Positions 7,645 to 16,848 of a DNA stretch of 46,524 nucleotides are shown in pieces. The notes under the pieces are model-generated. The model worked only from the letters and a program-made list of their open reading frames with translations, ran no database searches and had not been told where the DNA came from. The stretch spans positions 1-46,524 of the forward strand of contig DRGL01000060.1 in assembly GCA_011050085.1 (NCBI GenBank), written 5' to 3'. Both the position numbers and the translations under genes were made by a program. Position 1 is the stretch's first letter. The number at the start of each line of letters is the position of its first letter. This DNA comes from Pricia antarctica. GTDB lineage: Bacteria > Bacteroidota > Bacteroidia > Flavobacteriales > Flavobacteriaceae.

Positions 7645-8598
7645 ATGAAAAAATTCTTTATACAACTAGTTCTATTTATTATCTTGATAAGTATCTCTGG
7701 TGAAATATTCATACGGACCTTTAAATTAACTTCAGATATTCCACAGAGATATATTGAACAGAACACAGGCATTCAAATGTATAAGCCAAAGCAAAGTGGA
7801 TACTACAAAGAGGCAAAAGAAAAATGGCATGTTAATGATTATGGCTGGTTAGGTGTAGCAAATACAAATAAAAATCCTTTATTTTCCATTATTGGAGACT
7901 CTTACATTGAAAATCTGATGAATCCTATTTCTTGTAATCAAGGAACAATTCTTCAATCTCATTTTAGTGAGTATTCTTTTTTTGAAGCAGGTAGATCTGG
8001 TGTCACATTTATTGAAGCTTTAGAAATCTCCAAATATTTAGATTCGCTTATTCAACCAACTTATCACTTAATTTATATTGGAAATGGCGATTTCAATGAA
8101 AGTATTGTTAGTATGGGGAAATATAATGATAGGGTGCAAATAGACCTTTCTAAAAAGTATATAGTAAAGGCTGAGCTAAAATCACCAGTAGCAAAGAAAA
8201 TTCTTTATTCCAGCAAATTACTATATTATTTGTATCTCAGGTTCCCCTTGTTTGTTGATAAACAGAACAAGGGAGAGGTTAATAAAAATCTGAAATCAAA
8301 TGAGTTGGAATTCAATAAAGTAAAATTATCCCAATTATTTGAATACTGTACGACGGAGTACAACCTAAATAAAATTATACTGATTTTTCGTCCAAAAACA
8401 GATGATGATATAATTAAACTCTCTGAATCTTATGGCTTCAAAAGTTTTAGGTTAAATGAAGACAGTAAAAGTTGGGCACTAGGGAAACATGATGGTCACT
8501 GGTCATGTTACGGTCATAATGAAGCAGCCAAACAAATTATCCCAGTACTTGATAGCATTGCGGAAATTCGAGATTATGCAAAATTATTTAAAAAATAA
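7645..8598 (+). CDS. SGNH/AlgX-like periplasmic acyltransferase partner of the MBOAT protein
   Basis: A 317-residue protein. The ATG at 7645, 8 bases after the MBOAT stop, is preferred over an in-frame upstream codon inside the MBOAT gene because it opens directly into a signal-anchor (KKFFIQLVLFIILISISGE). The block I serine motif is SIIGDSYIEN (Ser86), and the C-terminal block is KHDGHWSCYGHNEAA, with Asp283 and His285 placed as in the D-x-H-W motif of AlgJ/AlgX proteins. Together they form a Ser-His-Asp triad facing the periplasm. In known systems such a protein receives the acyl group delivered by the MBOAT partner and O-acylates the polymer. Sequence between the motifs is divergent, so the substrate cannot be read. 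Confidence 0.75.
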   Translation: MKKFFIQLVLFIILISISGEIFIRTFKLTSDIPQRYIEQNTGIQMYKPKQSGYYKEAKEKWHVNDYGWLGVANTNKNPLFSIIGDSYIENLMNPISCNQGTILQSHFSEYSFFEAGRSGVTFIEALEISKYLDSLIQPTYHLIYIGNGDFNESIVSMGKYNDRVQIDLSKKYIVKAELKSPVAKKILYSSKLLYYLYLRFPLFVDKQNKGEVNKNLKSNELEFNKVKLSQLFEYCTTEYNLNKIILIFRPKTDDDIIKLSESYGFKSFRLNEDSKSWALGKHDGHWSCYGHNEAAKQIIPVLDSIAEIRDYAKLFKK

Positions 8599-8708
8599 CG
8601 GATATAAAAAAAAATGAAAATCAGGTGTTTATGTTTTTTTTGCGTAAAAAAGCCGTTTCTGATTCATTACTCCAAGTAAATCTTGGATTTACCATTTTCA
8701 AAAAATTA

Positions 8709-9073
8709 TCAACTTACGACCTTCAAAGGCTTTAAAATATCTGACCGTAAATGCTGCTCATTCTTGTCCCCCGAAATCCCTAGGGTAGATATTATAGGAA
8801 TTAGAGTTTTACCAAATTCACTTAGACTGTATTCCACTGTACGAGGTACAACAGGATGTTTTTTTTGGTAACTAACTGATGTTCTTAAAGTTCTTTCAAT
8901 TGAATGTTCAAAAATCGGCTCGTTGCATCGGGTGTTTTACGTTGAAGCTCGCTCGGATGTTGGTGTCTTTCATTAATAAACCAAGACAAACGCATTTTCC
9001 ATTTGCCATATAGAACTTCGCCCATCAAATCTTGACCGCAATTTAGATTCGGCAACATCTTTCGTTCATACAT
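8709..9073 (-). pseudogene. HxlR family regulator, broken by a nonsense codon and a homopolymer frameshift
   Basis: On the minus strand the first 62 codons read as an HxlR protein: GEVLYGKWKMRLSW, HPSELQRKTPDATSRFLNIQ and LKEL, then a TAA. Reading continues as EHQLVTKK and shifts frame in a run of eight A (8859-8866 on the plus strand). After one added base it resumes as VPRTVEYSLSEFGKTLIPII, the HxlR wing, ending at a TGA at 8709. So there are two lesions, one nonsense and one single-base deletion. It faces away from an equally broken SDR gene at 9197, copying the layout of the intact HxlR/nitroreductase pair at 2.6-3.7 kb. Confidence 0.75.
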
Positions 9074-9196
9074 ATGTTAAGATTAAACCTATGTTACAAA
9101 ATGAACAATAGGGGGGAATTTATACCTATGTGAATCGTTTTCCCGTACTTGTTGGAACTGTATATAATATTAAACTTTGACGTTAAAAGTTAAATT

Positions 9197-9368
9197 ATGG
9201 GTCAGGTTTATAATTATGATGACGAATTATCGAACAAAATCGCTTTGGTAACTGCCGGAACCAAAGGTTTATGAAAAGCGATTACGGAACGACTTTCAAA
9301 TGCTGGTGTTACTGTAATCAATAATATACTTCGAAAGCCCAATACGAAGACGGTTCAAAATCGGTTTT
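9197..9368 (+). pseudogene. N-terminal remnant of a short-chain dehydrogenase (SDR)
   Basis: From an ATG at 9197 the sequence reads MGQVYNYDDELSNKIALVTA, then GTKGL, a stop, and KAITERLSNAGVTVI. This is the beta1-turn-alpha1 Rossmann start of an SDR, with the TGxxxGIG motif ruined by a stop codon and a Gly-to-Ala change. Similarity fades after about 55 codons. The fragment is divergent from the broken HxlR gene, so the two probably formed a regulator-enzyme pair. A matching SDR C-terminus lies 3.3 kb away, at 12648. Confidence 0.65.
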
Positions 9369-9701
9369 AAAGGGAATGGAACCTGCAGTTATCTACAAAT
9401 TGGAAGTACGGACATAAACACAATGAAATTTGGAAAATGCTCATGTGACGAAACTACGAATGAATTAAACTTCTTGGTTTTAAATAGGTATGTAATCAGG
9501 AAATCTAAAATTGGAAGTTTAAATTGTCGTCTACTTGGTAATAAGAATACGTAAGAAATCTGAAGCCTAAAATTCATTGCTTCAGCTCTTTCCGAATATC
9601 ATACCCAAATGCTATCTTTAGATTCGACTGAATCGCCCTTCGAATGAACTATATTAACCAGTCCTCTCTGAATTACTGCCAACTAGTTAAAAAACAGTAA
9701 T
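9369..9701. other. Intergenic region, probably further SDR decay
   Basis: All frames are closed by stops. The stretch directly follows the SDR remnant, but I could not recognise middle SDR motifs (NAG, YxxxK). No regulatory site is evident upstream of the DUF711 gene. Confidence 0.35.
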
Positions 9702-10934
9702 ATGAAAATAACTAAACTACTATTTCTTTCACTTATTTCATTATCCCTGGTTAGTGCTGAAAAACCAAATCAAACTTTTGATTTCAGGATTAGGACAATC
9801 ACAGCAGGAATAACTATAGAAAACCTTGACGATATTAGCTCTATCAATGAAGCCATAACCTTTTTAGAGAAATCGAAAAAATTATTTGCTGAAAGGGGGT
9901 ATGAAGTGCAGACCATAAGGATTTCTACCCAGAATTTGCATGAATTAATTTCAGATGAACCTACAAAACAAACTATTCAAAAACTCAAAAAAATTGACGA
10001 AATTCTCGTTCAAAATGATGTTAGTCTATCAATTGGAGAACTTGTAAAAGAAAACCATTATGCTGAGAAACTGGCGGACTGGACTGTAGCATTAACTAAA
10101 GAAACCTCGAACATTAGTTTTAGTATTCCAATTGCCTCAGAGAGTATTGGTGTTCATTATCAATCCATTAAAACAGCTTCTGAAATTTGTACTGCACTTT
10201 CGAAAAACAGTAAAGGTGGGGAAGCAAATTTTAGATTTACGGCTTCTGCCAACTGTCCAGATGGCATTCCTTTTTTTCCTGCCGCATTTCATAAAGGGAA
10301 AAATAGTTTTGCCATAGGATTGGAATATCCCAACCTTATCACTAAAGTATTTGAAAAATCCAATTGGGAAAACGCCGAAGTCAATCTAAGAAATGAATTG
10401 AACAAACAATTTAAACCGATTGAGGTCTTGGGTCAATCTTTACAAACCTCTGATTGGAACTATGACGGAATTGACACGTCACCTGCACCTGGACTAGATG
10501 CTAGTATCGGACAGGCCATTGAGACTCTAACTGGCAAAGCATTCGGTAATACGACAACCTTAAGTGCCTGTGCCCTAATCACAAAGGTTATAAAAAATGT
10601 AGAGGTCAAATCATGCGGCTATTCTGGTCTTATGCTCCCAATAATCGAGGATAAGGTTTTGGCAAAAAGGGCAATGGAGGGCAATTATACCGTAGAGGAA
10701 CTATTATTATTTTCGTCCGTTTCAGGTACGGGATTGGATGTAATTCCTGTTTCGGGGGATATTTCAAAAGAAACGATAGAAGGCATTTATATGGACGTAG
10801 CGACTTTGTCTATTAAATATTTCAATAAAGCCTTATCGGCAAGGTTATTTCCAATTCCCGAAAAGAATGCTGGCGATATAGTCGATTTTAATCTTCCATA
10901 TCTGACGTCTTCTGTAATTATGAAAGTAAACTAA
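9702..10934 (+). CDS. DUF711 (UPF0210) family protein with a signal peptide
   Basis: A 410-residue protein. The mature part carries DUF711 signatures: FRIRTITAGITIENLDD near the N-terminus, NYDGIDTSPAPGLDASIGQA, SGLMLPIIEDKVLAKRA and SGTGLDVIPVSGD. The family's function is unknown, and structures of members have been solved without an assigned reaction. Unusually, the protein begins with a good signal peptide (MKITKLLFLSLISLSLVSAE) ahead of the conserved start, so it is predicted to be exported, whereas typical members are cytoplasmic. It lies between broken pieces of an SDR gene, near a flavin oxidoreductase gene in the same direction but 638 bases away. Confidence 0.8.
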   Translation: MKITKLLFLSLISLSLVSAEKPNQTFDFRIRTITAGITIENLDDISSINEAITFLEKSKKLFAERGYEVQTIRISTQNLHELISDEPTKQTIQKLKKIDEILVQNDVSLSIGELVKENHYAEKLADWTVALTKETSNISFSIPIASESIGVHYQSIKTASEICTALSKNSKGGEANFRFTASANCPDGIPFFPAAFHKGKNSFAIGLEYPNLITKVFEKSNWENAEVNLRNELNKQFKPIEVLGQSLQTSDWNYDGIDTSPAPGLDASIGQAIETLTGKAFGNTTTLSACALITKVIKNVEVKSCGYSGLMLPIIEDKVLAKRAMEGNYTVEELLLFSSVSGTGLDVIPVSGDISKETIEGIYMDVATLSIKYFNKALSARLFPIPEKNAGDIVDFNLPYLTSSVIMKVN

Positions 10935-11572
10935 CGAAATTCAGAAAGCGAACTGGAAATAACGCAAGTAAAAGATAGCTTTTATAGGCTTCTTGAGAAG
11001 GACATGTTTATTTACGAAGTCCGCGAATTTTATAATTTTTGATTTGATTTAAAAAATAAGACAAAGCTTTAAAATGCTGCTTGGTTGTCCGAAAAATTAG
11101 CGGCTTTTTATACGACAAGTTTGTTAACGAATACTCTATTCTTACAAATTGTAATAGTTAAGGCCGTATTTGACTCAAAATCCCTAAATCAAAACCCGAA
11201 TTCGGGATTGACCTCATATTAAAGATTGAAAAAAATTGCAGTTTGATGTAAGACTTTAGATCTGTATGCAAGAGACTCTTATTTATACGTAATTGTTTCG
11301 AAAGCGAAGCATAGAACTTAACTCGGGCGCCATAAGGCGAATCGTAGTTCACAAAACTTAGGCTCAATGCAATTTTCATTGCTTATATAAGGATTTCGTC
11401 CTATCCTACAACTCCCCAAAAGTTTTATAGATTGTACCTTACTCCGAGACAGTTTAAACTGGAACAAAAAGATTTCTATATTTTCAAGGCAGAAAGTGAG
11501 GTGAATGTGACTTCGGAGTACACAAGTTTAAATATTAGCTGAAATCTGAATTGCACTGAACTGATAAAAACA
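10935..11572. other. Intergenic region with short unassigned open stretches
   Basis: There is no convincing gene. Two short stretches look coding-like but unassigned: one just after 10940 (SESELEITQVKDSFYRLLEK) and one near 11410-11540 (QKFYRLYLTPRQFKLEQKDF). They may be debris of lost genes. No clear terminator follows the DUF711 stop codon. Confidence 0.35.
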
Positions 11573-12631
11573 ATGAAACAAAACGATAAAATAGTAATTA
11601 TAGGAGGAGGCCTTAGCGGCCTTACTCTCGCCTACCTACTATCTAAAAAAAATATTTCTGCGACTATTTTAGAAGCTTCAACGAGGCTAGGTGGTAGAAT
11701 AGAAACTATAAAAGGAAAAAATAAAACACCATTAGTATTAGGGGCTACTTGGTTTTCTACTATCCATTCGAACCTAATTTCATTATTAGATGATTTAGAA
11801 CTGAAAAAATTCCCTCAATTTTCTAAAGGAAAGTCACTGTTTCAAACCAAATCATTTGAGCCACCACAAGAATTTTATACTCCTGAAACTGAAACCCCCT
11901 CTTACAGAATTGCCGGTGGAACACAGCATCTAATAGACACTATATCCGAAAAATTAGATTCTGAACAAATTAAACTAAAAAGAAAGGTTATTTCAGTTAA
12001 AGAAACTGACCACCAGTTAATCGTTGAATCCAGTAATGGCGAAAAATTCATGGCTGATACAGTGATCTTATGTTTACCGCCACAGTTGGTAGGTTCACAT
12101 ATGACGTTTTCACCTGAACTCCCGAAACCTATTTTAACCATTTTACCAACGATTCAAACTTGGATGGCCGGTTCTATAAAATTTGTATTGGAATATTCCG
12201 AACCGTTTTGGAGACAAAATGGCTATTCTGGAATGTTATACAGTCATTCGGGAATTATTTCTGAAATGTATGATCACACCAATTTTGAAGCAAACAAATT
12301 TGGTTTTACAGGCTTCTTAAATGGCGGGGCATCAAACTACACCAAAGCGTATAGAAAAGAACTTGTATTGCGACAATTAATAGAGCTTTTCGGAAATAAT
12401 GCTACCACTCCTTTAGCCTACTATGATAAAATTTGGTCGGATGAATTTATACTTGATGACAATCAACCAATACATCAACCTCATCAAAATAACGGACATC
12501 AAGTATTACAAGAAAGCTATATGAATGGTAAACTATTATTTTCGGGTACGGAATCTAATCCTGAATTTCCTGGCTATATGGAAGGGGCAATATTATCAGC
12601 GAAACGTATTTGTAAAAAAATATTAGCCTAA
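11573..12631 (+). CDS. FAD-dependent amine-oxidase-like oxidoreductase
   Basis: A 352-residue flavoprotein. The N-terminal dinucleotide-binding motif is VIIGGGLSGLTLAYLL followed by an acidic ILEAS, then the LGGRIET segment typical of the flavin amine oxidase/protoporphyrinogen oxidase group. The middle part has SYRIAGGTQHLIDTI and DTVILCLPPQL. The C-terminus has FSGTESNPEFPGYMEGAILS, which closes the FAD site. The length is at the short end for the group. It is cytoplasmic, with no signal peptide, and the substrate is unknown. It sits directly before a stray SDR C-terminal fragment and probably belongs to a segment that replaced part of an older locus. Confidence 0.85.
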   Translation: MKQNDKIVIIGGGLSGLTLAYLLSKKNISATILEASTRLGGRIETIKGKNKTPLVLGATWFSTIHSNLISLLDDLELKKFPQFSKGKSLFQTKSFEPPQEFYTPETETPSYRIAGGTQHLIDTISEKLDSEQIKLKRKVISVKETDHQLIVESSNGEKFMADTVILCLPPQLVGSHMTFSPELPKPILTILPTIQTWMAGSIKFVLEYSEPFWRQNGYSGMLYSHSGIISEMYDHTNFEANKFGFTGFLNGGASNYTKAYRKELVLRQLIELFGNNATTPLAYYDKIWSDEFILDDNQPIHQPHQNNGHQVLQESYMNGKLLFSGTESNPEFPGYMEGAILSAKRICKKILA

Positions 12632-12647
12632 ACTGGATATATTCTCA

Positions 12648-12716
12648 CCAAGACCTAATAATTTGACAGGTACAGAGCTTGTCATCGAAGGCGGAACTAT
12701 TCCGTTAACAAAATAG
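12648..12716 (+). pseudogene. C-terminal fragment of a short-chain dehydrogenase
   Basis: In one frame this reads NLTGTELVIEGGTIPLTK and a TAG. This is the usual SDR ending (tGxxlvvDGGt) with Asp replaced by Glu. It begins only 17 bases after the flavin oxidoreductase stop and is too short to be a gene. Together with the SDR N-terminus at 9197 and the NTF2-like remnant that follows, it suggests one original SDR-NTF2 locus whose middle was lost or displaced. Confidence 0.6.
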
Positions 12717-12739
12717 TTATATTTTAAAAAAAAATTAAG

Positions 12740-13053
12740 TTGAATTTACCAAAAGTATTGACCGAACTAGTAAATGCAAGAGCTAATTTTAAAAGTGTCG
12801 CTTAAACAAATTGTTTTACTGAGATAGCATTGGTTCTCGAGGAAGGAAAACCCATACTGGTAAGAGTGAAATAATAAATAGGATAGATAAAGTTAAAAAG
12901 AAGTATCAAGATACATTAAAACTCATCGAATATTTAGAGCCCGAACAAACTTAGGAAGCCGAAATTATTGGCGGTTTTTGCAAAAGTCCCATTGTATTGA
13001 CCCGTCATTATAATTTTGTAAAACAATTCATTCAATCGTTGAAAATCATGTAA
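12740..13053 (+). pseudogene. NTF2-like/SnoaL family protein remnant
   Basis: The first part reads LPKVLTELVNARANFKSVA, stop, TNCFTEIALVLEEGKP. After a one-base shift it continues HTGKSEIINRIDKVKKKYQ, EPEQT, stop, EAEIIGG, SPIVLTRHYNFV and FIQSLKIM with a final TAA. This is a small NTF2-like protein (nuclear transport factor 2 family) with two nonsense codons and one frameshift. No start codon survives. It follows the SDR fragment, a frequent neighbour of such proteins; the intact NmrA/NTF2 pair at 33.2-34.5 kb shows the same partnership. Confidence 0.65.
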
Positions 13054-13218
13054 AAGCCAATGTAGGGGCCGCTATCTAGAAGTAATTACTTGCTGGTACA
13101 AATAGCAATTTAGAAACTCCTTCTGCATATTCAGAAATTCGTTTTTGTTTACTAAATTGATTGACAGACGTGCTACTTAACCTGCACCAAACCTTAACAA
13201 CAAGTTGAAAAACACCTT

Positions 13219-13458
13219 ATGAATACTACTGATTGGATTGGTTTTGTTGGCGTTTTTCAGATTCTACTAGCTTACATGCTAAATATTGCTGGAAGATTAA
13301 ATAGCAATGATCTTGCTTTTATCGTATTGAATTTAGTGGGCTCAAGCATGGCATGCGTTGCCTCCATACTTATGGAATACCTTCCTTTTATACTACTTGA
13401 AGGGGTATGGGCCATTGCGTCGTTACTCTCGTTGATAAGATTTGTTAGAAAACCTTAA
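13219..13458 (+). CDS. CBU_0592-like small membrane protein
   Basis: A 79-residue protein with three hydrophobic stretches. It starts DWIGFVGVFQILLAYMLNIAG and continues with DLAFIVLNLVGSSMACVAS and LEGVWAIASLLSLIRF. The order (Gly-rich first helix, LNLxG second helix, VWxxxxxxSL third helix) matches the small integral membrane family represented by CBU_0592. Its function is unknown. It stands alone and is followed by a 7-bp dyad (CGGCTAA/TTAGCCG, 13460-13483) without a T run. Confidence 0.65.
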   Translation: MNTTDWIGFVGVFQILLAYMLNIAGRLNSNDLAFIVLNLVGSSMACVASILMEYLPFILLEGVWAIASLLSLIRFVRKP

Positions 13459-14009
13459 ACGGCTAATGAAACAAATTTAGCCGCGTAAAACCTGTAGTGT
13501 AAGCTTCCCAGAAATAGGTAAAATTAAAATGTATAAATAAATATGCCTAGCAAATTTGGAAAAAGCCCAGTACAATAATTCGGATTGATCTAGATATATG
13601 GATTACAGCGAAAAAAGGATGGCCTGATAGGGTTTTAACTTGATTGAAGTCTCCGTAATTTCAGCGGTTTCATAGTTTTTTTTATTGAAAAAGTAATCCC
13701 GAGAAATCCTTCATAGACTATTTAAAAAATTAGGTTTGCCACTTGAATTCCAACTTTAACTAAACCCCTAATCCAAACAGAATTAGAAATTTACAGATAT
13801 AATTTCGTACTTTCCAATTACCTTTAGGTAGGAAGCATTGCCAGTGAAGGAGATAACAATAAACAATTTTATGAATACTTCATTATGCCTTTAAAAAGTG
13901 GACATCCCTCCTACTACCGCATCATTACTAAAGCCTCACATCGTAACTCCGATGGCCCAAATAAAAATTTTACTAATAACATAAGCTGATCAAAACTTGT
14001 CATTACAAT
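13459..14009. other. Intergenic region with a dyad and an unassigned coding-like tail
   Basis: A CGGCTAA/TTAGCCG dyad lies just after the small membrane gene but has no T tract. From about 13850 a frame reads EGDNNKQFYEYFIMPLKSG and stays open to a TGA near 13988. It has no start codon and no family I recognise, so it is probably the tail of a lost gene. Confidence 0.35.
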
Positions 14010-15506
14010 ATGAATACATTACTAAATAAACTAGCAGTAGTTTGTACACTTGGATTTACACTCATAACAGCTGCACAGACCGAAACTGAAAAAGTGACAG
14101 AAACTATCAGCAAATCGGATATTGAAGGTCATATCTATTTTTTGGCAGATGACGCCTTAAAAGGGCGGGCAACAGGCAGTCCGGAACTTAAAATAGCCGC
14201 TTCTTATTTGGCCAACAGCTTTCGACGTTATGGGGTAAAACCAAACCCTGAAACGGGTACTTATTATCAGGATGTTACACTTACGCGTGAATCTCCTCCT
14301 AAAAATGTAACCATTAACTTAAATAATCAAAGTATTACTGACTTCACCTTTATTAACGCCACTTCACTAAATTCAGAACAGGATGCTATTTTTTTAAACT
14401 ATGGCTTAGTTGATGATTATAAGGGTAAGGACGTAAAAGGTAAAGTGATAGTGATTAAAGCCGGCAGTTCAGAAGCCAGTGACGTAAGAGCCGCTTTTGG
14501 ATTACTTCAAACAAAGCAAAAACTTGCCGATGACAATGGTGCAATTGCATTGATTGAATTGCTAAATGTTGCCGATAGTACCTGGGGTTTTGTTGATCAT
14601 CATTTTAGTGGACCAACCATGCGAATAGCTGATAATAGAAATGATGAAGCCAAGGCTGCTCATGTGTGGATACAGGATGAAGACAATCAAATGGCAGAAG
14701 CATTTAGTGCTACTCAAAAAATTAGTTCAAAAATAGCAATTGGGGAAAAACAGGAAGAAGTTGTGGTTTCTCAAAATGTAATTGGAATTATCGAAGGCAC
14801 CGACGCAAAACTCAAAGATGAGTACATTATCTATTCCGCGCATTATGACCATGTGGGTATTGGAGAGCCAGATGCCAAGGGCGATACCATTTATAACGGT
14901 GCAAGAGATAACGCCGTTGGAACGACAACGGTATTAAGTATGGCCGAAAATTTGGCTAAATATCCAACTAAACGTTCAGCACTGTTCATCCTATTTACTG
15001 GAGAGGAAAATGGATTACTAGGAAGTAGTTATTATGTAGAACACCCAATTTTACCCCTAAATAAAATGGTGTATTGCTTTAATAGTGATAATGGGGGTTA
15101 TAATGATACTTCATTGATAACCATTGTTGGATTGACTAGAACTACTGCTGAAAAGAATATTTTTAATGCCGCGGAAGAATTTGGACTAAAGGCTATAGAA
15201 GATCCTGCTAAAGAACAGGGACTATTTGACAGGAGTGATAACGTTAATTTTGCAAAAAAGGGAATTCCGGCTCCCACCTTCTCTCTAGGCTTTACTTCGT
15301 TTGACGGGGAGGTAACTAAATATTATCATCAACCAGGAGACGAAGCACAAACCCTAGATTATGATTATTTGCTTAAATTCTTTCAAGCCTATGTCTTAGC
15401 AGGACGCAATATCGCAAATGATAAGATAACCCCTATATGGAATGCTGGTGACAAATATGAAGAAGCCTCAAAAGGACTTTATGACACCAATGCTATCCAG
15501 AACTAA
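14010..15506 (+). CDS. Secreted M28 family metallopeptidase with PA-type insert
   Basis: A 498-residue exported peptidase. A signal peptide (LAVVCTLGFTLITAAQ) is followed by an M28 N-terminal lid, a protease-associated-type insert around residues 120-240 (KGKVIVIKAG), and the catalytic M28 domain. All zinc ligands and the catalytic Glu are visible: His278 and Asp280 in SAHYDHVG, Asp300 in GARDNAVG, Glu332/Glu333 in TGEENGLLG, Asp360 in NSDNGG and His440 in YYHQPGD. Such enzymes are aminopeptidases or carboxypeptidases acting outside the cytoplasm. It is a single gene; no promoter consensus or terminator was recognised. Confidence 0.92.
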   Translation: MNTLLNKLAVVCTLGFTLITAAQTETEKVTETISKSDIEGHIYFLADDALKGRATGSPELKIAASYLANSFRRYGVKPNPETGTYYQDVTLTRESPPKNVTINLNNQSITDFTFINATSLNSEQDAIFLNYGLVDDYKGKDVKGKVIVIKAGSSEASDVRAAFGLLQTKQKLADDNGAIALIELLNVADSTWGFVDHHFSGPTMRIADNRNDEAKAAHVWIQDEDNQMAEAFSATQKISSKIAIGEKQEEVVVSQNVIGIIEGTDAKLKDEYIIYSAHYDHVGIGEPDAKGDTIYNGARDNAVGTTTVLSMAENLAKYPTKRSALFILFTGEENGLLGSSYYVEHPILPLNKMVYCFNSDNGGYNDTSLITIVGLTRTTAEKNIFNAAEEFGLKAIEDPAKEQGLFDRSDNVNFAKKGIPAPTFSLGFTSFDGEVTKYYHQPGDEAQTLDYDYLLKFFQAYVLAGRNIANDKITPIWNAGDKYEEASKGLYDTNAIQN

Positions 15507-15914
15507 TATTTTAAATCCGGTTCTGGTTTTAAGGTGACAGAGGATTTTGATTCTGCGTTAGCGGGTAAATCCCACATTTCCCTGTATAACATATGAATTT
15601 GTATCTGATTTAAGTAAAAGTGGTAAGCTCTTAGCGTTATTATTGAGCTGTTAAATAAAAACTAGTTTCTTATTGGAAATGCTAAGATGAAAGTCATACA
15701 TAGAGGATAGAGTGTTTAGCTCTCCTCGAAAGCCGAGCAGCGTATATGATATCACTTAGATATGTGTAAAATTTTAGTAAAGATTTCAATTCTTATTTTT
15801 AGTTCACTTGTTAGGGAAGGCTACAAAAAGGGGAAGACTACAACTTGAACGTCTAAATAACTAGCTTTAAGTATACCACCCTTTGAATCCTTATTCAATT
15901 ATATGAATATGAAT
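15507..15914. other. Intergenic region, nothing recognised
   Basis: This AT-rich stretch lies between two convergent genes and has no open frame of note. I see no strong hairpin that could end either transcript. Confidence 0.45.
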
Positions 15915-16337
15915 CTAGATTAAGGTTTCCGGTACGTTCTCAATTTCAATTCCACTGAAGATAACCTCTACATTGGCCAAACTTAATGGTTTTCTAAAAA
16001 AGCCCTTAATCAATGGATGTTGTTGGGCAATCTTACGGTCATTTAAATTCGTAAAGGAGGTTAAAATATATATTTGAATTTTGCTGACCGTATCCCCCAT
16101 CTTTTCAATTTCCTCAATAAACGACCATCCATCCATGCCAGGCATGTTTAAGTCTAACAGAATAATGTCGGGAAGTTTTTTATTTTCATGCAGAAATGCC
16201 GCCAAGGAAGTCAAGCCTTCAAAAGCACTGGAGTGGCCAATAATCTCAAATTTTTTGCCCGATTGCTCGAGCTTGTAATTGCATGCATAGCGACAAATCA
16301 CGTCATCGTCTATAAGCCAAAGGATTGGGATTTCCAT
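15915..16337 (-). CDS. Single-domain response regulator
   Basis: A 140-residue receiver domain with no output domain. The acidic pocket is LIDDDV (residues 9-14), the phosphoacceptor is Asp62 in LLDLNMPGMDG, the switch Thr is Thr93 in ILTSF, and the conserved Lys is Lys116 in FRKPL. Single receivers of this type relay phosphoryl groups or bind partner proteins. No histidine kinase is adjacent; the nearest is at 20.4 kb and has its own receiver gene. It is transcribed alone toward the left. Confidence 0.9.
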   Translation of the reverse strand: MEIPILWLIDDDVICRYACNYKLEQSGKKFEIIGHSSAFEGLTSLAAFLHENKKLPDIILLDLNMPGMDGWSFIEEIEKMGDTVSKIQIYILTSFTNLNDRKIAQQHPLIKGFFRKPLSLANVEVIFSGIEIENVPETLI

Positions 16338-16848
16338 TTTTTTCCACGCTATTAATTTTATAGAATCGATTATATCATCAAATTTTCGCTTTGGTAGTGC
16401 TTTGATCTATACTATTTCGATGGTGTTACTCATCCAATTCACAAATAACATTTGCTTAAGGTACATCAATTAATGTTATTTCCTATTTATTGATTCGAAA
16501 TTTTCCTACAAATTAATACTCCAAAAGTATTTTGTTCCCAGGTAGCGCATTTTTTGGTTTACTTCGAGGGCAGTTCCAGATTCTACTTGTATACTATTTG
16601 GTACCTATTGGCAATTAAGTTTTCTGTTTGCGTGATAACACTGGTGCACGCTATCCTTTAAAGATAGGCATTTACTACGTTCCTGTTAATAACAGTATGC
16701 TGAGTTCTACAAAGCGATTTTTCTAAGGGAATATGACAAAAATGAAGTAAAGAAAATTTTTAGGCTCACATCTATGTTGGAGAGAAAATGGTATGCTTAA
16801 ATTTGATGTTATTAGTCAATATCTAATTCTAGACTTCAAATTTCACAT
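16338..16848. other. Divergent intergenic region, nothing firmly recognised
   Basis: This lies between the divergently transcribed response regulator and GH31 genes, so it must hold both promoters. I found no perfect TAnnTTTG box at a convincing distance and no gene remnant. Confidence 0.4.

Noticed and set aside
9389-9577. Open minus-strand frame of 62 codons
   Set aside because: AT-rich, with no recognisable motif and no start context. It lies within the decayed SDR stretch and looks like chance.
11158-11379. Minus-strand frame of 73 codons in the gap before the flavin oxidoreductase gene
   Set aside because: No family resemblance and no promoter or neighbouring gene in the same direction; considered chance.
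13460-13483. Terminator after the CBU_0592-like gene
   Set aside because: The 7-bp CGGCTAA/TTAGCCG dyad has no T run behind it, so termination is not supported.
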